From Anisus vortex (lineage: Eukaryota; Mollusca; Gastropoda; Planorbidae), in assembly GCA_949126835.1 (NCBI GenBank), contig OX421494.1, positions 21,454,196 to 21,518,195 on the forward strand: 64,000 nt of DNA, read 5' to 3'. Shown piece by piece: positions 24,152 to 35,173 of this stretch. The notes beneath the pieces were generated by a model. That model was not told the DNA's origin, searched no databases, and was given only the letters and a program-made list of their open reading frames with translations. Numbering within the stretch: the stretch's first letter is position 1; every line of letters starts with the position of its first letter. Both the position numbers and the translations under genes were made by a program.

Positions 24152-24855
24152 AACTGGTAATATTGTCTGCTTGTTTATTTGTGTTTGGATGACAACATTG
24201 TCCGCTTGTTTATTTGTGTTAGGATGACAATATTGTCCGCTTGTTTATTTGTGTTTGAATGACAATATTGTCCGCTTGTTTATTTGTGTTTGGATGACAA
24301 TATTGTCCGCTTGTTTATTTGTGTTTGGATGACAATATTGTCCGCTTGTTTATTTGTGTTTGGATGACAATATTGTCCGCTTGTTTATTTGTGTTTGGAT
24401 GACAATATTGTCCGCTTGTTTATTTGTGTTTGAATGACAATATTGTCCGCTTGTTTATTTGTGTTAGGATGACAATATTGTCCGCTTGTTTATTTGTGTT
24501 TGGATGACAATATTGTCCGCTTGTTTATTTGTGTTTGGATGACAATATTGTCCGCTTGTTTATTTGTGTTTGGATGACAATATTGTCCGCTTGTTTATTT
24601 GTGTTTGAATGACAATATTGTCCGCTTGTTTATTTGTGTTTGGATGACAATATTGTCCGCTTGTTTATTTGTGTTTGGATGACAATATTGTCCGCTTGTT
24701 TATTTGTGTTTGGATGACAATATTGTCCGCTTGTTTATTTGTGTTTGGATGACAATATTGTCCGCTTGTTTATTTGTGTTTGAATGACAATATTGTCCGC
24801 TTGTTTATTTGTGTTAGGATGACAATATTGTCCGCTTGTTTATTTGTGTTTGAAA
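24152..24855. repeat. 35-bp minisatellite, about 20 copies
   Basis: The unit TATTGTCCGCTTGTTTATTT plus GTGTTTGGATGACAA is 35 bases and nearly identical throughout. Three variants at one site (TTGGATG, TAGGATG, TTGAATG) form an ordered pattern in which a block of four 'TGG', one 'TGA' and one 'AGG' unit recurs, so the array grew by duplicating multi-unit blocks. Confidence 0.95.
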
Positions 24856-25926
24856 GTTGGTTCCACCACAGGTGATACGACGATGTAGGATCGAGCAAAC
24901 CAAAATTTTTTTCTCTTTTAACCTCTGGTAGCTTGAGTATATGATTAGTTTTGTTTGAACGCAGTACGTTTTCTCTGATGTGTAGCTCAACATTGGATTT
25001 GATGTAATGTGGAGATTGTACATCAACTTTTATAGAGCTTAGTCAAAATTTGTGAGTTTTATCCGAAGTGTTATAGGTAGCCAATGCGATACCATTAGAC
25101 AATTTGTTGGTAGTTTTTCGTAATAATCTACTTACACAATCATGACAATACATTTGAACTATGCCTATGCTAATAATGAAATTCGAAATATGATGTGTTT
25201 TGTGGTGGCTGGGTATTGCAGGGCTCTGTTACGTCAAACTTTAAGGGGTAACGGAGGAGTAATTGTGACGACTTGTGACCAGGGCTGTGGAGTCGGAGTC
25301 GGAGGAAATTTGGGTATCTGGAGTCGGAGTCGGCAAATAATGCACCGACTCCGACTCCTACTAAATTTAGATTGGAAAAAGACATGGCTTCATTTATTTG
25401 AAACAACCGATCATAGGCCTACAGAAATTAGTAATATGAGAAAGTAAAATGTCTGTTTCTTCCTCTAAGTCCCCATCCCTACTCAAGATCCTATCCCTAT
25501 TGTAATACTATAGCGTGTCGACACACAAAAAAGTCTTTGAACTAATTTGAAATGCGTCATTAGACTGAACGTCATATAGACTGCTCGGCGCCGGTATTGA
25601 TGACGCTATACAAGTGCCCAAATGACTAATTACCATTCACATTGTTTTTAATGATTTCAAATGCTAGGACATGGCACGCGCGGTTTTCTCGGAATGCTAA
25701 ACTCTGCCTTAGTAGGCTATAGGCCTAGGCCATAGGTCCTAAATAAAACGTATCTTAATTTAGCTACTAGTGTACAAGCATACCTTTATTGGAGGCCTAG
25801 AGAGGCTTTTACACATTTACGATTCTTTCCATAATGTAATTTGCGTTCAATAGGCCTACAAAAAAAATGCCGCCTTTACGAGTTATAAATGCGCTACGCA
25901 CGCAACGCACAATTAGGAGCGGCAAT

Positions 25927-26262
25927 CAGTGGCGTATTTAGGCATGTTCCACAGGTTCCATTGGAACAGGGGCCCCCACACATCCCAAAAAGAAATGTTT
26001 GAGCGACATCCCCGTATTTCGTTGAAAATGTAAAATAAAATTCATTTGTTCCAATACAATTTAAAGCGTTCCTGTTCAACCAAGCTACGTGCAACATAAA
26101 ATGTATGATTTTACAGAATATAATATGAATTAAAGGCCCTTTTCTGAGGTAGGCCCTATGTGGAAGGCAGGGCGAGACCACGAGGGGCCCCACATACATT
26201 TGGGAACAGGACCCCCACATAAATTTGGGAACAGGGCCCCCACAATCCTAAATACGGCTCTG
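25927..26262. mobile_element. Nested hAT-type MITE, TIR CAGTGGCGTATTTAGG
   Basis: Ends are CAGTGGCGTATTTAGGCATG and CCTAAATACGGCTCTG, inverted with two mismatches. Flanks GCGGCAAT and GTGGCAAT are an 8-base duplication with one change. Inside, the GGAACAGGGGCCCCCACA theme appears in both orientations. It lies within the larger hAT element and so is younger than it. Confidence 0.85.
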
Positions 26263-26304
26263 GTGGCAATATTTATACTTTTCATAGTGTTGTGTACTGC
26301 TTAA

Positions 26305-26834
26305 AGATGTTAAACGAAAACCGGAATACCGGATTCCGAATTTGAAACCGAAAACCGGTTTTGATTTTCAAAACACCGCATCTGTGCTTTATTATTAACG
26401 GCACTATTAAATACACATTCTTTTGATTCTCTTTCAACACATAATTTTACAAGTTACCATAAATATATGCCTCTTCATATGCTTCTTAATATTATGGTAA
26501 ACGATAATCGGTAATTTGATTATCACTATTGAAAAATTTAAAGCTATTATCGGTTTTAATCAATTAGCAGAGATTTGTTTAGTTCTAAAGAATTATATGG
26601 TAAAGAGTACAAAATCATATTGTATTCACACAAATCAACCCCTTGAATGCCTTGCAAACACTAATTAAGTTTGAAGTACTTTTCAAATATGCCTACAAAA
26701 CTACGCACATTTTGCTGTTCCGGCATGTGTCTCGTGACATTGCGCGGGAGGTGAGGGGGGGGGGAGAGGGGGAAACCGAAATTCGGTTTTAAACCGGTTT
26801 TTATAGAACCGAAAACCGGTTTTAACATCCCTAG
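26305..26834. mobile_element. Nested TIR element with AACCGGTTTTCGG subterminal repeats
   Basis: The left side reads GATGTTAAACGAAAACCGGA and the right side ACCGAAAACCGGTTTTAACATC. Multiple AAAACCGG/CCGGTTTT copies lie near both ends. Exact ends and the target duplication could not be fixed. Confidence 0.65.
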
Positions 26835-27798
26835 TTCTGCTCTTACAGGGAACGCAGCGCCCATATGTAACCTAGCCTCTCACTGGTAAGGGATTAACCG
26901 TTTGCCCCTTGAAGTCGCCGATCGTGACCTCTACTGATCAGGCCCCACGAGAGGGGGGGGGGAGTTACAGCCGGTATGCCGTACCGGGGCCCTCAAGAAT
27001 TTAGGGGGCCCATGAATATTTAAAATTAAATACAGTAGACTGTTAGCTTTCCAGCCAGTAGTCATGTGGTAACGACACGTAGATGTATGTTGCCTTTCTT
27101 TCCTTCAAGGAATGTACAAAATACATTCTCATATTAATACAGAGGAGTCGGGGAGTTGGAGTCGGAGTCGGAAGTAAAAAAAAAATGAGGAGTCGGAGTC
27201 GGAACATTTATCTACCCACTCCGCAGCCCTGCTTGTGACGATACTGGAAGGTGGTTTTTAAAAATTGGACACATTTATTTTCGTGTCGTTATTTATCTGC
27301 GTTATTTAGGCCTATCTTTGTCAGGACACCTAATAGTTTGTATCATTTGTTTACACGGTGGCATTTAATAACAACGTGAACAATTACATTACTCGTACTT
27401 ACAATTAGCCTAAGAAATAAACTATCCTATAAACGTGTGTACAACATCTAGATCTTATAAGTCTATAAACTCTTCTTAAGCGTCAATGAAAAAAAAAAGA
27501 ACTAAGTTTGTACTGACATAATTTACGTGTGACAATTGCCAATACTTTCAATTCAATTCTTTAATGTAAAGAAATAGAAAGAAATAGACATCTAAAAACG
27601 ACACTTCTTTATGTTAAGATGGTATCATATATATTAGAAAAATAATTTAGTTATGTTGCTCAGTGTTTTCTACATCTTATAATTATTTTTTTTGAAAATA
27701 AAGTAGGTACGGTAGTTTAAAAAATTTAATTGTTATGCAATTTATTTCAAGATTGTTCAAAGCAACCACACCAAGCGGCTCCAGAAACCGAAGAAACG

Positions 27799-27901
27799 AT
27801 GCTAAAAATAGCTCTCCAGTCTTTGTTTCTGCTCACAATTTTTGCTTGGATCAATAGCTTTCCCAGTCAAACGACAGTTAAACCGCCGTGTATGTCTAAT
27901 G
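27799..27901 (+). CDS. Exon 1 (signal peptide) of secreted Cys-rich SVWC/VWC-like protein, copy C
   Basis: The frame from the ATG at 27799 encodes MLKIALQSLFLLTIFAWINS, a typical secretory signal, followed by FPSQTTVKPPCMSN. The exon ends AATG|GTAACT in phase 1 and joins in frame to 28108, giving PPCMSNEC. An alternative donor 12 bases upstream (CCGT|GTATGT) would create a stop codon at the junction, so I prefer the downstream one. Together the three exons give a 130-residue protein with ten cysteines (31, 36, 43, 56, 61, 81, 88, 107, 109, 124). The family is inferred from the Cys layout; small SVWC-type proteins are secreted and often linked to stress or immune responses in invertebrates. 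Confidence 0.8.
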
Positions 27902-28107
27902 GTAACTTCTATTATTAATATTTTAATATTGTGAGGTGTGCTCAATGTTCGTTAAACTAAAGAGCACATTACAAAGTGCTCATTTCGTCCTGATTCTTTT
28001 CCTTGATAACAATTATCCTAGCCCAGTAGGGATTGAATTCCACTGTAGCACGATAAGAGGCGGTTTCACTAAATAACTATACAACGCATTTTTTTTACTT
28101 TATTTAG

Positions 28108-28242
28108 AGTGTCGGGATGAAGGCGGCGATTGTCATAGCGAGAATGATTGGTATTTTTATGGTGTGCGTTGTGCCTTATACAAGTGCACTGCTCAAGATG
28201 TTAATGGCACAACTGAATACATAAACGTTTACGCAAATGAAG
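28108..28242 (+). CDS. Exon 2 of secreted Cys-rich SVWC/VWC-like protein, copy C
   Basis: This 135-nt symmetric phase-1 exon encodes ECRDEGGDCHSENDWYFYGV, then RCALYKCTAQDVNGTTEYIN. Four of the ten cysteines lie here. NGT is a potential N-glycosylation site. Acceptor TATTTAG and donor G|GTAAAA are acceptable. The layout (Cys, Trp-Tyr, Gly, C-x4-C) matches the exons at 1955 and 10556, which share the phase, so the three come from one duplicated exon. The donor is followed within about 25 bases by a run of some 25 A. Confidence 0.82.
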
Positions 28243-28609
28243 GTAAAACCATCAACAACGCAATTAACAAAAAAAAAAAAAAAAAAAAAAAATCCATTTT
28301 TTTTTCATTTTTCAATTGTAGGCCTAATGAGTCTATTCAATCTACTTGAAGCCAACATTTCAGAGTTTAGACCTTTTTAAATCTTGATTTGAAAGAAAAA
28401 GCCCATGGGGAAACCAGGGGGGTAAAGAATTTTGTTTAATGTGTTTTTATTATTTTTAGAATTGTATTTATATTGTCTATGCTTTGTATTTATATAGTCT
28501 ATAATATGGCATGCTTTTTCCAAAGTCGGAAAATCCTGTAATAAATTCAAAGATAAAACATTTCCTTAAAAGCAATATTGAGTGTTATTTCTTGTTCACC
28601 ATGCAGTAG

Positions 28610-29200
28610 TTGTCTGTTGAGTGTTTATTTTCTACACGCTTGGAATTTTTTAACCTTTAAAAAGCGACAAAAGATGTCACAACATCAGAAAAAATTGAAA
28701 TTGTAGACGTCATAGGGAAAAAAGGAAGTGTTTAATGTTGATGAACCAAGTTAATATATTTGGATTAAAAAACTATCAGCTTTATTGCATTCTGTTATGA
28801 TTTCTTAAGTTTTAAACTTGCGATGTATTTCCCTTGCAATGATTCAAAGGCCTTTGCGAAGACAATTTATGGATCGGGATTTCTCAAAAGCATAATGATT
28901 ATATTATCGCATTACTGTCTGACAATAAATCCATATGTGTAAGATATTATTACCATTGGTGTCATATTTATCACAATAATTTGTGTCATACCAGACATTA
29001 TCACAACTGTTTGTGAGACGAGCGTTCTGCTGGCGTACCATAGGTTCTGAGTATGAATCCTGATGAAGTTAGGGTTTGTTCCAGGGTCTGGAGGGTGTCT
29101 GAGCCCATCCAGCTATGAAGGATACATGATATTCGTTAGGGAAATGTAAAGACAACTGGGTATTGTGGGTCTTTTGCTGGCCATGCACAATTTCTACATG
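28610..29200. repeat. Left arm of a large inverted repeat in intron 2
   Basis: About 28640-29010 is matched on the opposite strand by 30835-31195. Shared words include TTTTCTACA, AAAAAGCGACAAAAG, ATTTCTCAAAAGCATAATGATTA, ACCATTGGTGTCATATTTATCACA and AACTGTTTGTGAG. The arm continues into a SINE family 1 copy (29010-29165). Identity is uneven, with gaps. Confidence 0.8.
29010..29165 (+). mobile_element. Partial SINE family 1
   Basis: The segment GTCTGGAGGGTGTCTGAGCC and neighbouring TTCTGAGTATGAATCC (B-box-like) match the plus-oriented SINE at 63652-63915. The 3' body is partly missing. Confidence 0.65.
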
Positions 29201-30560
29201 AAAAGTAATGAAACGAAGAAATTGAAACATGAAAACATTTACTTTTACAAATACATTATTTAATAGTTAATATTTACATCTATTCGTCGGCATTTTACGT
29301 CTCAAATATTCCTTTAAATTCTCCGACAATAACTGGCAATTGGGATAAGTATCTAGTTTATAGTTTTCCATTCATAAAATCAAAGCGAATGACTAAATAC
29401 TAGGTCTATAATTCCGTTTGTGATCGTAAATTCCGAAACAGAACTTGACGAGTCATCAAATTGCAGGAATATCAAAGCAAGCGGTCCATTTTATTACAGT
29501 CTTAAAAAATATGTAGACAATATTAATATGCCCCGAGTGCCTACACGTGTAGGCATTATGTCTACTGTCTTCCCATTTTTGTATAAGGCCCCTAAAGTTG
29601 GCCAAAATTTTTTTTATTGCATAGCGATTAGGTTTTAAGAGTATGTCCAACCTGCTTTGAAAAAATTATAGCAGATGACGTTCAATCTTTACATTTTAAA
29701 TAGGTCTAAATAAATAAATCCTGTTCCTTTCTGTCTGACTCACATATACAAACACACAAACACATGCAAACATATATGCAAGATTAAAAAAAAACACATA
29801 CTTTTTAGAAAATATTTAAAACGTCTGCTGATATCTATTAGTAAATTATAAGCTTATAAATAAACGAACCTCGGGCCGAGATCCTAATAATACCTTAATT
29901 TTAAGCAATTGTTAGAATCAAATTAGCAAATACATTTAAGTAGGGGGTATGTCTTTACTAAGAAGTAAATGTAGTGAAAATATATTTAGTACCCTAAAAA
30001 TATATACCTTTTTATCTCTTTTATTCTTTTCACTATTAATAATTATTATTAATTTAGCAAATATAAAACTAAGCCTATATAATTAATACATTTAGGTCTT
30101 TGTATAGTCAATTTCTAATTTTTCGTTTCACTCAATCTTTTCTCCGTAAACTTTCACCTTTCTTTGAAATTTTTGTTGATACATTAAATCCTTAAAAATT
30201 TAGGTTTTCCACTTATGACGTATGTATGACGTATGTATGACGTACAAAAGTAGACAGAAAGAGTAATAAACAAGCTTTATAACTGTCTATAGAATTATCA
30301 ACTAATTATACCATAATCCCCACTTTCCCAACATGGAACAAAAAATGATTTTAAAAAAATGGGGTTTATTGAATGAATAGTACAGATAAAAAACCCATTT
30401 AAAAATGAAACACAACAGTTTAAGAGCAATAACGGTATAAAAATGAATATTGTTATTCTTGGACAAATTTAGCCTATAGACTAGTCTTGCTTCCCCCCCC
30501 CCTCTCCCTTTCCACACCCATTTCCCTATGGTTTTAATGTCTGGCCTCACTCGAGTAGTA
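29201..30560. other. Spacer of the inverted repeat, non-coding
   Basis: Intron 2 sequence between the two arms. The open frames at 29420-29650 and 30302-30550 have no recognised motif. It includes ATGACGT(AT) short tandem copies at 30217-30244. Confidence 0.45.
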
Positions 30561-30564
30561 GTAA

Positions 30565-30840
30565 AGTATCCCCGTTAAACCAATTTGATTCATAGGAACC
30601 GTAAAGCAGTGTTCCGAAGTTTCTTTAGCAACGGCATACCAGGAGATTGTATGACAAGCACAAAGCCCACAACGCCCTGTCCCCTTTACATTTCCCTAAC
30701 GAATGTCAGGTAGCCATCAGTGCTCGGTAGGCTTAGAGACACAACTCCGAGCCGGGAACAAACCTTAACCTTTATCAGGATTCATAACTCAGAACCTTCG
30801 ATAGACTCAGGCTGTCAGCCGAACGCTCGAGCTCACAAAC
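30565..30840 (-). mobile_element. SINE family 1, diverged
   Basis: Same order of body words as the other copies (GTAAAGCAGTGTTCC, GCAACGGCATACCAGG, TGTCAGGTAGCCATCAG, CAGGATTCATAACTCAG) in minus orientation. It forms part of the right arm of the inverted repeat. Confidence 0.7.
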
Positions 30841-31200
30841 AGTTTTGATAATGTCTGGTATCAAGCTAATGTGATAAATATGACACCAATGGTAACAATG
30901 TCGTACACCTAAGGAGACAGCAATAATGATAATGTAATCATTATGCTTTTGAGAAATATCAATCTTTGCAAAGGCTGTTGATTAATTGCAAAGGAATTAC
31001 TTCGCAATTTGAACACTTCAAAAATCTTCTCAAAATGCAATAATCCAAATTTATCAATTGGTTCCTCAACACTAAATTATCTCTGGGGTTTGCGATAGCA
31101 ATTTAAATAACAGACATTCGGTCATGTCGAAGTTTTCATCTATGGTGACCTTTTGTCGCTTTTTAAAGTCAAAAAGTCCCAAACATGTAGAAAATAACTA
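30835..31200. repeat. Right arm of the intron 2 inverted repeat
   Basis: Reverse complement of 28640-29010, with indels, ending at TTTTCTACATGTTTGGGAC (in reverse). Together with the adjacent SINE, the arms are about 0.5-0.6 kb with a spacer of about 1.4 kb. Confidence 0.8.
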
Positions 31201-31538
31201 TGTTTATGTTTTATTTATCTCAGTAATTCGATAAAAATTTAAATATCATCAATTAGAATCGTTATTTCTTAAATTTAAAACCATGACTTAATACTTCCAG
31301 CTCCTGTTTCCCGACTTTTGAAAAAGCATACCAAATATATAAACACAATTTTAAAAATAATAAACACACATAAAACAACATTATTTACCCCCATGGTTTT
31401 TCCACGGGCTATATCTAGTATATAATAGTTTCACAAAAATCGATGTATAGAGGGGGATATAGAAACATAGATAGATAAAAAGATAGATAGATTTATTGAT
31501 TAAATGATTGATAACGCCCTCTATATTTTCTCTTCAAG

Positions 31539-31693
31539 GATGTCTTACTTATGAGGGATATTGCTCTGTGCTCAACTCAACCTTCACAATGAATACATTC
31601 GATACCGTACTGAGCATCTGCAATTGCACGTTTGACATATCTAATGATCCGGTTTGGCCTACTATCCGCTGCACCCCTGGGTCTCCAAATTGA
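31539..31693 (+). CDS. Exon 3 of secreted Cys-rich SVWC/VWC-like protein, copy C
   Basis: Acceptor TTCTCTTCAAG, entered in phase 1. It reads GCLTYEGYCSVLNSTFTMN, then SICNCTFDISND and TIRCTPGSPN, and stops at TGA (31691-31693). The C-x6-C, C-x-C and last C match the terminal exon at 12128-12285. NST and NCT are possible glycosylation sites. Polyadenylation signals AATAAA lie at 31871 and 31909. The complete protein is 130 residues, the expected size for a one-domain secreted protein. Confidence 0.82.
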
Positions 31694-31870
31694 GCTTCTT
31701 CTTTTCTTACTAGTTTCTATCCTCGATAAGTACTCTAAACCCATGTTTATACCAAACATGACATTTTTTTTTATTAAACCAGTCTTTTGAACAAAAATCA
31801 CCGCAGGTTAATACAGTATAATTACACAAACTCAACCGATTTTACTTTTGTTCTTACATTATTTGTATCA

Positions 31871-31876
31871 AATAAA
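31871..31876 (+). promoter_or_regulatory. Candidate polyadenylation signal AATAAA
   Basis: It lies 178 bases past the stop of the 130-aa secreted protein. Another AATAAA lies at 31909. Confidence 0.5.
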
Positions 31877-32469
31877 ACATAAAAATTAGGCCAACCTGGT
31901 GAAATTCCAATAAATTAAAGCATATAATAAAAATGTTTCTCTCGTTTATTTTTTTTATTTTTTTTTTTATTGAATTTCATATTATGTATAAAATAATGTG
32001 TGAAATACTAGGATTAGGGTTATAATACTTTTTAAACAGTAACAGTAAGCGGTTTAAAATAGTGCTATTCAATCGTAAGTAAAGGTTAATTTCAAACGAT
32101 AGGCCTAGCCTATAGGTCTATAGCAGTATTTGACATAGAGATGCGCTAGAACTATTACATTACTGCACGAGCCACCAGTAAAGAATAAAGTCGCCATCCA
32201 CTAGACACTGATCGAATTCGCTGACAATAATTCAGGCCTTCTCTTAGACAAGTCGCTTAAAATGAACTAATGAAATATTATTATAAGAAGTATGTTCTAG
32301 CCCGGGTCTTCTGTCGTCCTTCTAGGGCCTCAGGGGTCACCTGAAATAATAGGACCTACACTCAAGCCACTCGATAATTACAATAAATATTTTTTTTTAA
32401 AAACACTCGTCGAGAATAAATAGCTTCTGTAACCCTTAGCGTTTTAAGTAATTATGCATCATAGTATAC

Positions 32470-33018
32470 AAACTAGGAGGGACCGACGCAGATATAATAG
32501 CCAGAACGGGCCAAGCAAGAGCAGCCTTCAACCAACTGACTAAGGTTTGGAGCTCCAGAATTCTATTCCTGAACACAAAGTTAAGAACATTTAACACCAT
32601 TGTTAAGCCCATTGTGATGTATGGATCGGAAACCTGGAGAATAACCGCCACCAATGTCAGGAAAATATAGGCATTTGTTAACACCTGCTTCAGAAGAATC
32701 CTTTGGATAAGTTAGCCAGAAACCATCAGTAATGAAGAACTCTGGCAACGAACTTAACAGAGGCATGTGGAAGAGGAAATTTCCTAAAAGAGATGGAAAT
32801 GGATTGGCCACACCCTCCGAAAACCGGCATACAGAGTCACTCGGCAAGCGCAAAAGGAAAAGAGGTCGCTCGAGAAAAACCTGGTGACGCGAAATGGAAA
32901 CCGATGTTAAAAAGCTAGGGCTAAACTGGGGTCAGATAGAGAAATTGGCCCAGGATCGGGATACCTGGAGGACTCTTGTTGGCGGCCTATGTCCCAGGCA
33001 TGAGCAAGTAAGTAAGTA
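32470..33018 (+). pseudogene. LINE 3' end with (TAAG)n tail
   Basis: Plus-strand frame: GTDADIIARTGQARAAFNQL, TKVWSSRILFLNTKLRTFNT, PIVMYGSETWRITATN, then after stops FRRILWIS, SNEELWQRT, KWIGHTLRKP and QDRDTWRTLVGGLCP (approximate, across shifts). This is the well-known end of an RTE-like LINE polymerase. It terminates in a CAAGTAAGTAAGTAA tail. Several stops and shifts make it dead. Confidence 0.85.
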
Positions 33019-33354
33019 ACCCTTTGCAAAACAACCACAACAGACAAGACCTCTACTTGCATTATATACGTTTCTAAGTGCAAAAAGGGTTAGAATATTG
33101 ATGTAGTTTTCCGAAGAAAAGGCTAAGGAAGACGCGTACTAGAAATTAGTAGAGATTACAAGAAGACATATTGGTGTATATGCTACGCAAAGATAGTGTG
33201 ATTGCACAGTTTATAATATGAGCAACGCTGTTGTCCAGTAAATGAACACATCTCTGTCCATTTTCATGAAATAGGAAGGTGTATTTTTGCTCATTTCATG
33301 AACTTTGCAAGTGATCGCGATCTGGCCGCACTTCGGGCTTTGGCCGTAACATAT

Positions 33355-33591
33355 ATATTTGTATGCGCCGCAAAGAGACCTGCGTTTAGCAGACTCCTCT
33401 CTACTGGTTGTGCCGCGTTTTTCGCTGCATACTTGTGGTATGAGAGCCTTCTCGTCGTTTGGCCCGAAGTTATGGAACTCGCTCCGCCTCAAGCTCAGAC
33501 AAACCGCCTGCTATGATACCTTCAAAAATAACTTAAAGACTCATTATTTTAAGATTCACTTTAGAAATAAGTTGATGCGCTTTGAGCCTAC
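33355..33591 (+). pseudogene. CR1/L2-like LINE polymerase C-terminus (5' half of a split copy)
   Basis: The frame reads YAPQRDLRLADSSLLVVPRF, then MRAFSSFGPKLWNSLRLKLR, then CYDTFKNNLKTHYFK. The 'RAFSxxxPKLWNSLP...FKxxLKTHLF' ending is typical of CR1, L2 and related LINEs. The copy is interrupted by the hAT element at 33592 and resumes at 35174. Confidence 0.85.
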
Positions 33592-35165
33592 CAGGGCCGG
33601 CTCATCCATATAGGCGAACTAGGCAGCCGCTTATGGCGCAAAATTTCCGGGGGCGCAAAATTGAGGATTTTTTATTTTTATTTGGGAATTTAAAAATATA
33701 AACTATATTAAAGTTTAGTGCTTCTGCGCGCTACTAGCATAAGCAGATGAATTACTAGCTAATGAAAGGCGAAGGGTATTTTGTTTAAGTTGTCTTAGAA
33801 AGTACTTAGTTTGGCAATCTTGCGGTGCGTAGCCGGAGTGCAACAAGGCAACCCCTAACTTCCCCCGGCCACACCCTGGATGCGAAGAGTTTTTGGTTAC
33901 AGCTAGAATTGATTTAGAGTTCAAGAGAGTTCTTGTTGATGCTAATGAAATAGCAGAAGAAGTTGGAATAGAACCAATATTTGAGAAAGAGAAGGTCCGA
34001 ATACGAAAAAAAGAAGAACATGTTTGATTAGGAATCAACATCTGAATCTGTAAATATCGCAGATGACCCCTCAGAAAGTTTCAAGATCCACTTTTATTTC
34101 ACTGCTTTACTTTAGACACAGCTGCTAATGTGGTAAAATAAATATTTTCCCAGTTAACTAAAGTATCTGGTGTCTTTGGATTTTTTTTACAACATTCCTT
34201 TCCTTAAAAACAAGACCACATCAGAGGTTAAGTCGATGTGCAAAAACTTGGGAAAAGCATTAACAATCGAAAAAGATGAAGGTGAATCTGACATTGCTGA
34301 TGTAGGACTGTGTTATGAACTAAGAGCAATTTCTCATCATCTCCATGACTCAGTATCAAACCCTGAAGAAGTTCTAAACTACATTTACCCATATAATCTT
34401 GAAAATGGATTTCCTAACATTTGTGTAGCCCTTCATATTTTGCTTACGTTGCCACTTTCCGTGGATAGTGCTGAACAAAGTTTTTCAAAACGTAAGCCAA
34501 TTAAAACCTATCTGCGTAGTACAATGTGTCAAGAGAGACTTAGGGGTCTGACGACAATTTAAATTGAAAGTGAGTCTCATAGCCCGCATACAAGAATTTG
34601 CTATGAAAGAAAAGTACCATTTGGGTTTTAGTCTTTATGAGTATAAATGCCGATAATCAGTATTCAAATGTGAATTTTGGATCGTAGTTAAGAAAACAAT
34701 AATCCAATATCAAACAATATCACGTAGCCTTTGTGTATTTTTTTTAAGTGTTATAAAAATAGAAAATCTATCAATCTGTAATCATTTAGCTTCTGTTTGT
34801 TGTTAAGAGAACTTTACATAATGCCATTATAAAACCTATAAACCAAATGTAAAAATGTGTGTTATGAAACTTTTCTAATAATAATTTAGTTTCTAATTAT
34901 TAATCTATAGGTCTAAGTTGTAAAAATAAAAGACTAGAATTAGTAGAATCTAAATTCAAATCCATTGTTACTTTTCATTCAACTGTTGTATTTACATATC
35001 CTAGTCATAAATCAAAGGTTATAAAATAAAATTCTTTGTTATAACAATTATTAACAAAAACACATTTCCGAAGCTCCTTACTCGGCAGATCCCGCCGAAG
35101 GCACTTTAATGAGGGCGCAGAATTTGTTTTCGCCTATCGCGCCCAAAACCCTAGAGCCGGCCCTG
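33592..35165 (+). mobile_element. hAT transposon, TIR CAGGGCCGGCTC, exact 8-bp TSD
   Basis: The 12-base ends CAGGGCCGGCTC and GAGCCGGCCCTG are perfect inverted repeats. Identical target duplications GAGCCTAC flank it (33584-33591 and 35166-35173). The insertion splits a LINE tail cleanly. A degraded transposase C-terminus lies inside (34170-34562). At 1.57 kb it is shorter than an autonomous hAT, so it is internally deleted. Confidence 0.95.
34170..34562 (+). pseudogene. hAT transposase C-terminal dimerisation domain, remnant
   Basis: The open frame ends with NGFPNICVALHILLTLPLSV, DSAEQSFSKRKPIKTYLRST and MCQERLRGL. The 'xxSAExSFSxLKxIKxYLRSTMxxERLxGL' block is the diagnostic C-terminal region of hAT transposases of the ZMYM1-like type. 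No ATG-led full frame, zinc finger or catalytic Asp-Asp-Glu region survives. Confidence 0.88.
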
Positions 35166-35173
35166 GAGCCTAC

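Larger units (their letters stand above)
25280..27231. mobile_element. hAT transposon, TIR CAGGGCTGTGGAGTCGG, exact 8-bp TSD
   Basis: The left end is CAGGGCTGTGGAGTCGGAG and the right end CTCCGCAGCCCTG. Identical 8-base target duplications CTTGTGAC flank it (25272-25279 and 27232-27239). Subterminal GGAGTCGGAGTCGG repeats occur at both ends. No transposase is left, so it is non-autonomous. Two other elements are nested inside (25927-26262 and about 26305-26834). Confidence 0.92.

Noticed and set aside
24152..24855. CRISPR-like array
   Set aside because: Units are contiguous 35-base repeats without variable spacers, in a eukaryotic genome.
25142..25447. 101-codon frame
   Set aside because: It runs across the terminus and TSD of a hAT element, with GGAGTCGG repeats inside.
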